Assembly: GCA_023386955.1 (NCBI GenBank)
Contig: JAEWIS010000035.1
Location: 1-64,000 of the forward strand
Direction: 5' to 3'
DNA: 64,000 bases
From: Bacillota bacterium
GTDB taxonomy: Bacteria; Bacillota; Bacilli; Paenibacillales; NBRC-103111
Below, piece after piece: positions 62,880-64,000 of the stretch. Position numbers and translations under genes: made by a program. Positions within the stretch are counted from its first letter, which is position 1; every line of letters starts with the position of its first letter. Below the pieces are notes generated by a model that made no database searches, was not told where the DNA came from, and saw only the letters and a program-made list of their open reading frames with translations.

Positions 62880-63290
62880 ATTGAGGGGGTGGGTGACGAT
62901 TAAACCCAATTTAGCCTCTTCAGTCAGTATAACCAGTATCGACCCTGTATTAGTTTTTTGTTAAAGTCTTGTGCGTACAATAATGCTTTAAAATTATAAC
63001 CTATTTTTATTAAGAGACGGTGAGAACTGTGAAAAGACTAGTTACCATCATTAAACGGTGTAATTAGCCTACCTTCGCTTTCTCACGTTTTTGTGAAATT
63101 AAAATAAAAAATGCACTAATCGCAACACAATGCATAGTCGCCACGATAGATACGGTGAGAAGGTTAAGAAGTGTATCGCAACTAAGCGTTAGGATACCCC
63201 GACCATTCTTAGTGTAAGGACTAATTGGCTGTGCACACCAATTCGAGTTCCTGTAACACCTTAAATTACTAACAAAATTTTAATTTTACA
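62880..63290. other. AT-rich intergenic stretch without a supported gene
   Basis: No frame with start, binding site and family similarity is found. One minus-strand frame ending at 63064 encodes a hydrophobic stretch (VSIVATMHCVAISAFFILIS then QKREKAKVG), reminiscent of small membrane peptides, but without a convincing start codon. The sequence may be decayed acquired DNA. Confidence 0.5.
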
Positions 63291-63446
63291 GGGAGAGATT
63301 TGTTGTGTTTGATAAATGCATGTGTAGACAGAGGATTAACCCCCCAATGGTCTTGCGTGGAATCCAACTTAGCCTCAAAAAAACTGGTTGAAAAGGCGGG
63401 TTTTGAATTTCTAAGGCAAGGTGAAGTATATTGGTTTCGCATATAG
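63291..63446 (+). pseudogene. C-terminal remnant of a GNAT acetyltransferase
   Basis: A frame without start codon reads LLCLINACVDRGLTPQWSCV, then ESNLASKKLVEKAGFEF and stops after GEVYWFRI. The pattern LI..C..RGL.P.WSC...N..S..L.EKAGF is the acetyl-CoA-binding C-terminal end of GNAT N-acetyltransferases. The first two thirds of the gene are missing: the frame hits a stop upstream at 63270. A terminator follows at the normal distance, so this is the tail of a deleted gene. Confidence 0.75.
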
Positions 63447-63479
63447 TGGGTTTAATTATGAAATATCCATTTCCATAAC

Positions 63480-63516
63480 AAGCAATCACATTTCAACATG
63501 TGGTTGCTTTTTTTAT
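63480..63516 (+). terminator. Intrinsic terminator of the lost GNAT gene
   Basis: AAGCAATCACAT (63480-63491), loop TTCAAC, ATGTGGTTGCTT (63498-63509), one G-T pair, then a run of T. Confidence 0.88.
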
Positions 63517-63658
63517 TTCAGGAGAAGGGATCATTCTGAAGCTGCAAAATGGTTATAATGAAAATCGCCCTTGCCTGACTTAGTCACTTTGCTCATGATT
63601 AAAATGAGAAGATAGCAGTACACATTTTATTGCATGGAAGAGAAGGGGTAATGTGGAA

Positions 63659-64000
63659 ATGGAGTTGGAAGGATATTATGGAGGTATTTACACAAATGAG
63701 TCGGCCGGAATCGCGGCAATGGCAATCAAAAACTCTCATGTGGTATTTGAAGATTACATGGGTCTTGCTAACTGTGAACATAACATTCCTATAACGTCGG
63801 GTACTGTATTTAACATTGGTTCTGTATCCAAGCAGTTTACAGGTATCGCCATATTGCAGCTTATTGAAAACAAAAAGCTTTGTGAACAGGACCCGTTGGT
63901 GAAATATATACCCGAGTTGGCCCATTACGCACATGAGGTCACATTATATCATTTGGCGCATCATGCTTCCGGATTGGCAGACTATAATGACTTGCTTTGG
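63659..64000 (+). CDS. Beta-lactamase-type serine hydrolase, N-terminal part
   Basis: The frame is open from ATG at 63659 to the window end (114 codons). It reads MELEGYYGGIYTNESAGIAA, and later NIGSVSKQFTGIAILQLIE, where SVSK is the SxxK catalytic motif of class C beta-lactamase/PBP-like serine hydrolases. LYHLAHHASGLADY matches the following conserved LLxHTSGL segment. AGAAGGGG lies 10 bases upstream, and a TATAAT (63554-63559) further up may be the -10. No signal peptide, so cytoplasmic; substrate (peptide, ester or amide) unknown. AT-rich like its neighbours. Confidence 0.85.
   Translation, partial: MELEGYYGGIYTNESAGIAAMAIKNSHVVFEDYMGLANCEHNIPITSGTVFNIGSVSKQFTGIAILQLIENKKLCEQDPLVKYIPELAHYAHEVTLYHLAHHASGLADYNDLLW

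Noticed and set aside
63064..63190. Minus-strand hydrophobic small peptide (possible type I toxin)
   Set aside because: Only an internal ATG (23 codons) is available, no ribosome binding site is evident and the family resemblance is weak; mentioned in the gap annotation only.

Overview
The window looks like chromosomal DNA of a GC-rich, spore-former-type Firmicute, most likely Paenibacillus or a close relative. The evidence is strong Firmicute ribosome binding sites (AAGGAGG type), a Bacillus-style purine operon with PurR boxes and a guanine riboswitch, yerB/yerC/dgkB/rlmCD homologues, and large sugar-uptake loci (membrane-anchored AraC sensor, LplB/LplC-type permeases, lipoprotein, SLH-anchored enzyme) typical of Paenibacillaceae. 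The taxon is inferred from gene content, not from a database search.

Layout. 1-114: left fragment of an IS3-like element. 365-8486: small stand-alone genes (APH-like kinase, two WYL regulators, a BtrH-like protein, DinB-like, GyrI-like and DUF2252 proteins). 8649-10031: a secreted CtpA/B-type protease. 10064-26313: the purine operon purE-K-B-C-S-Q-L-F-M-N-H*-O-D, preceded by two PurBoxes and a guanine-type purine riboswitch. 26455-38623: LysR and MFS genes, a 42-residue membrane peptide, a BI-1 protein, an AraC/GH2 pair, an unusual three-HTH MerR-type regulator, a 166-bp hairpin MITE, a three-gene ABC-2 exporter and a phosphoesterase. 39151-54347: a probable pectin/galacturonate region (SLH-anchored beta-helix protein, oligosaccharide ABC importer, AraC-type membrane sensor, uxaB-uxaA). 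54635-61355: DoxX, yerB-like, a glycine-rich protein, yerC, a CbiX/SirB chelatase, dgkB and rlmCD. 61440-64000: a visibly AT-rich tail with three zinc-ribbon or cysteine-rich genes, a broken GNAT acetyltransferase and the start of a serine hydrolase, probably acquired DNA.

How the genes work together. The pur operon covers the whole PRPP-to-IMP route except the later AMP/GMP branches. Its last two steps are unusual. The gene in the purH position encodes only the AICAR formyltransferase half, and the missing IMP cyclohydrolase appears to be supplied by a PurO-family protein (so far best known from archaea) encoded between purH and purD.

The most striking non-coding signal is a family of short palindromic repeats (cores like AATAGCGGAA..TTCCGCTATT and TAACGGAACT) that fill nearly every larger intergenic gap, including four gaps inside the pur operon. 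Each gap has its own sequence variant, but some 20-bp cores are shared between sites more than 20 kb apart.
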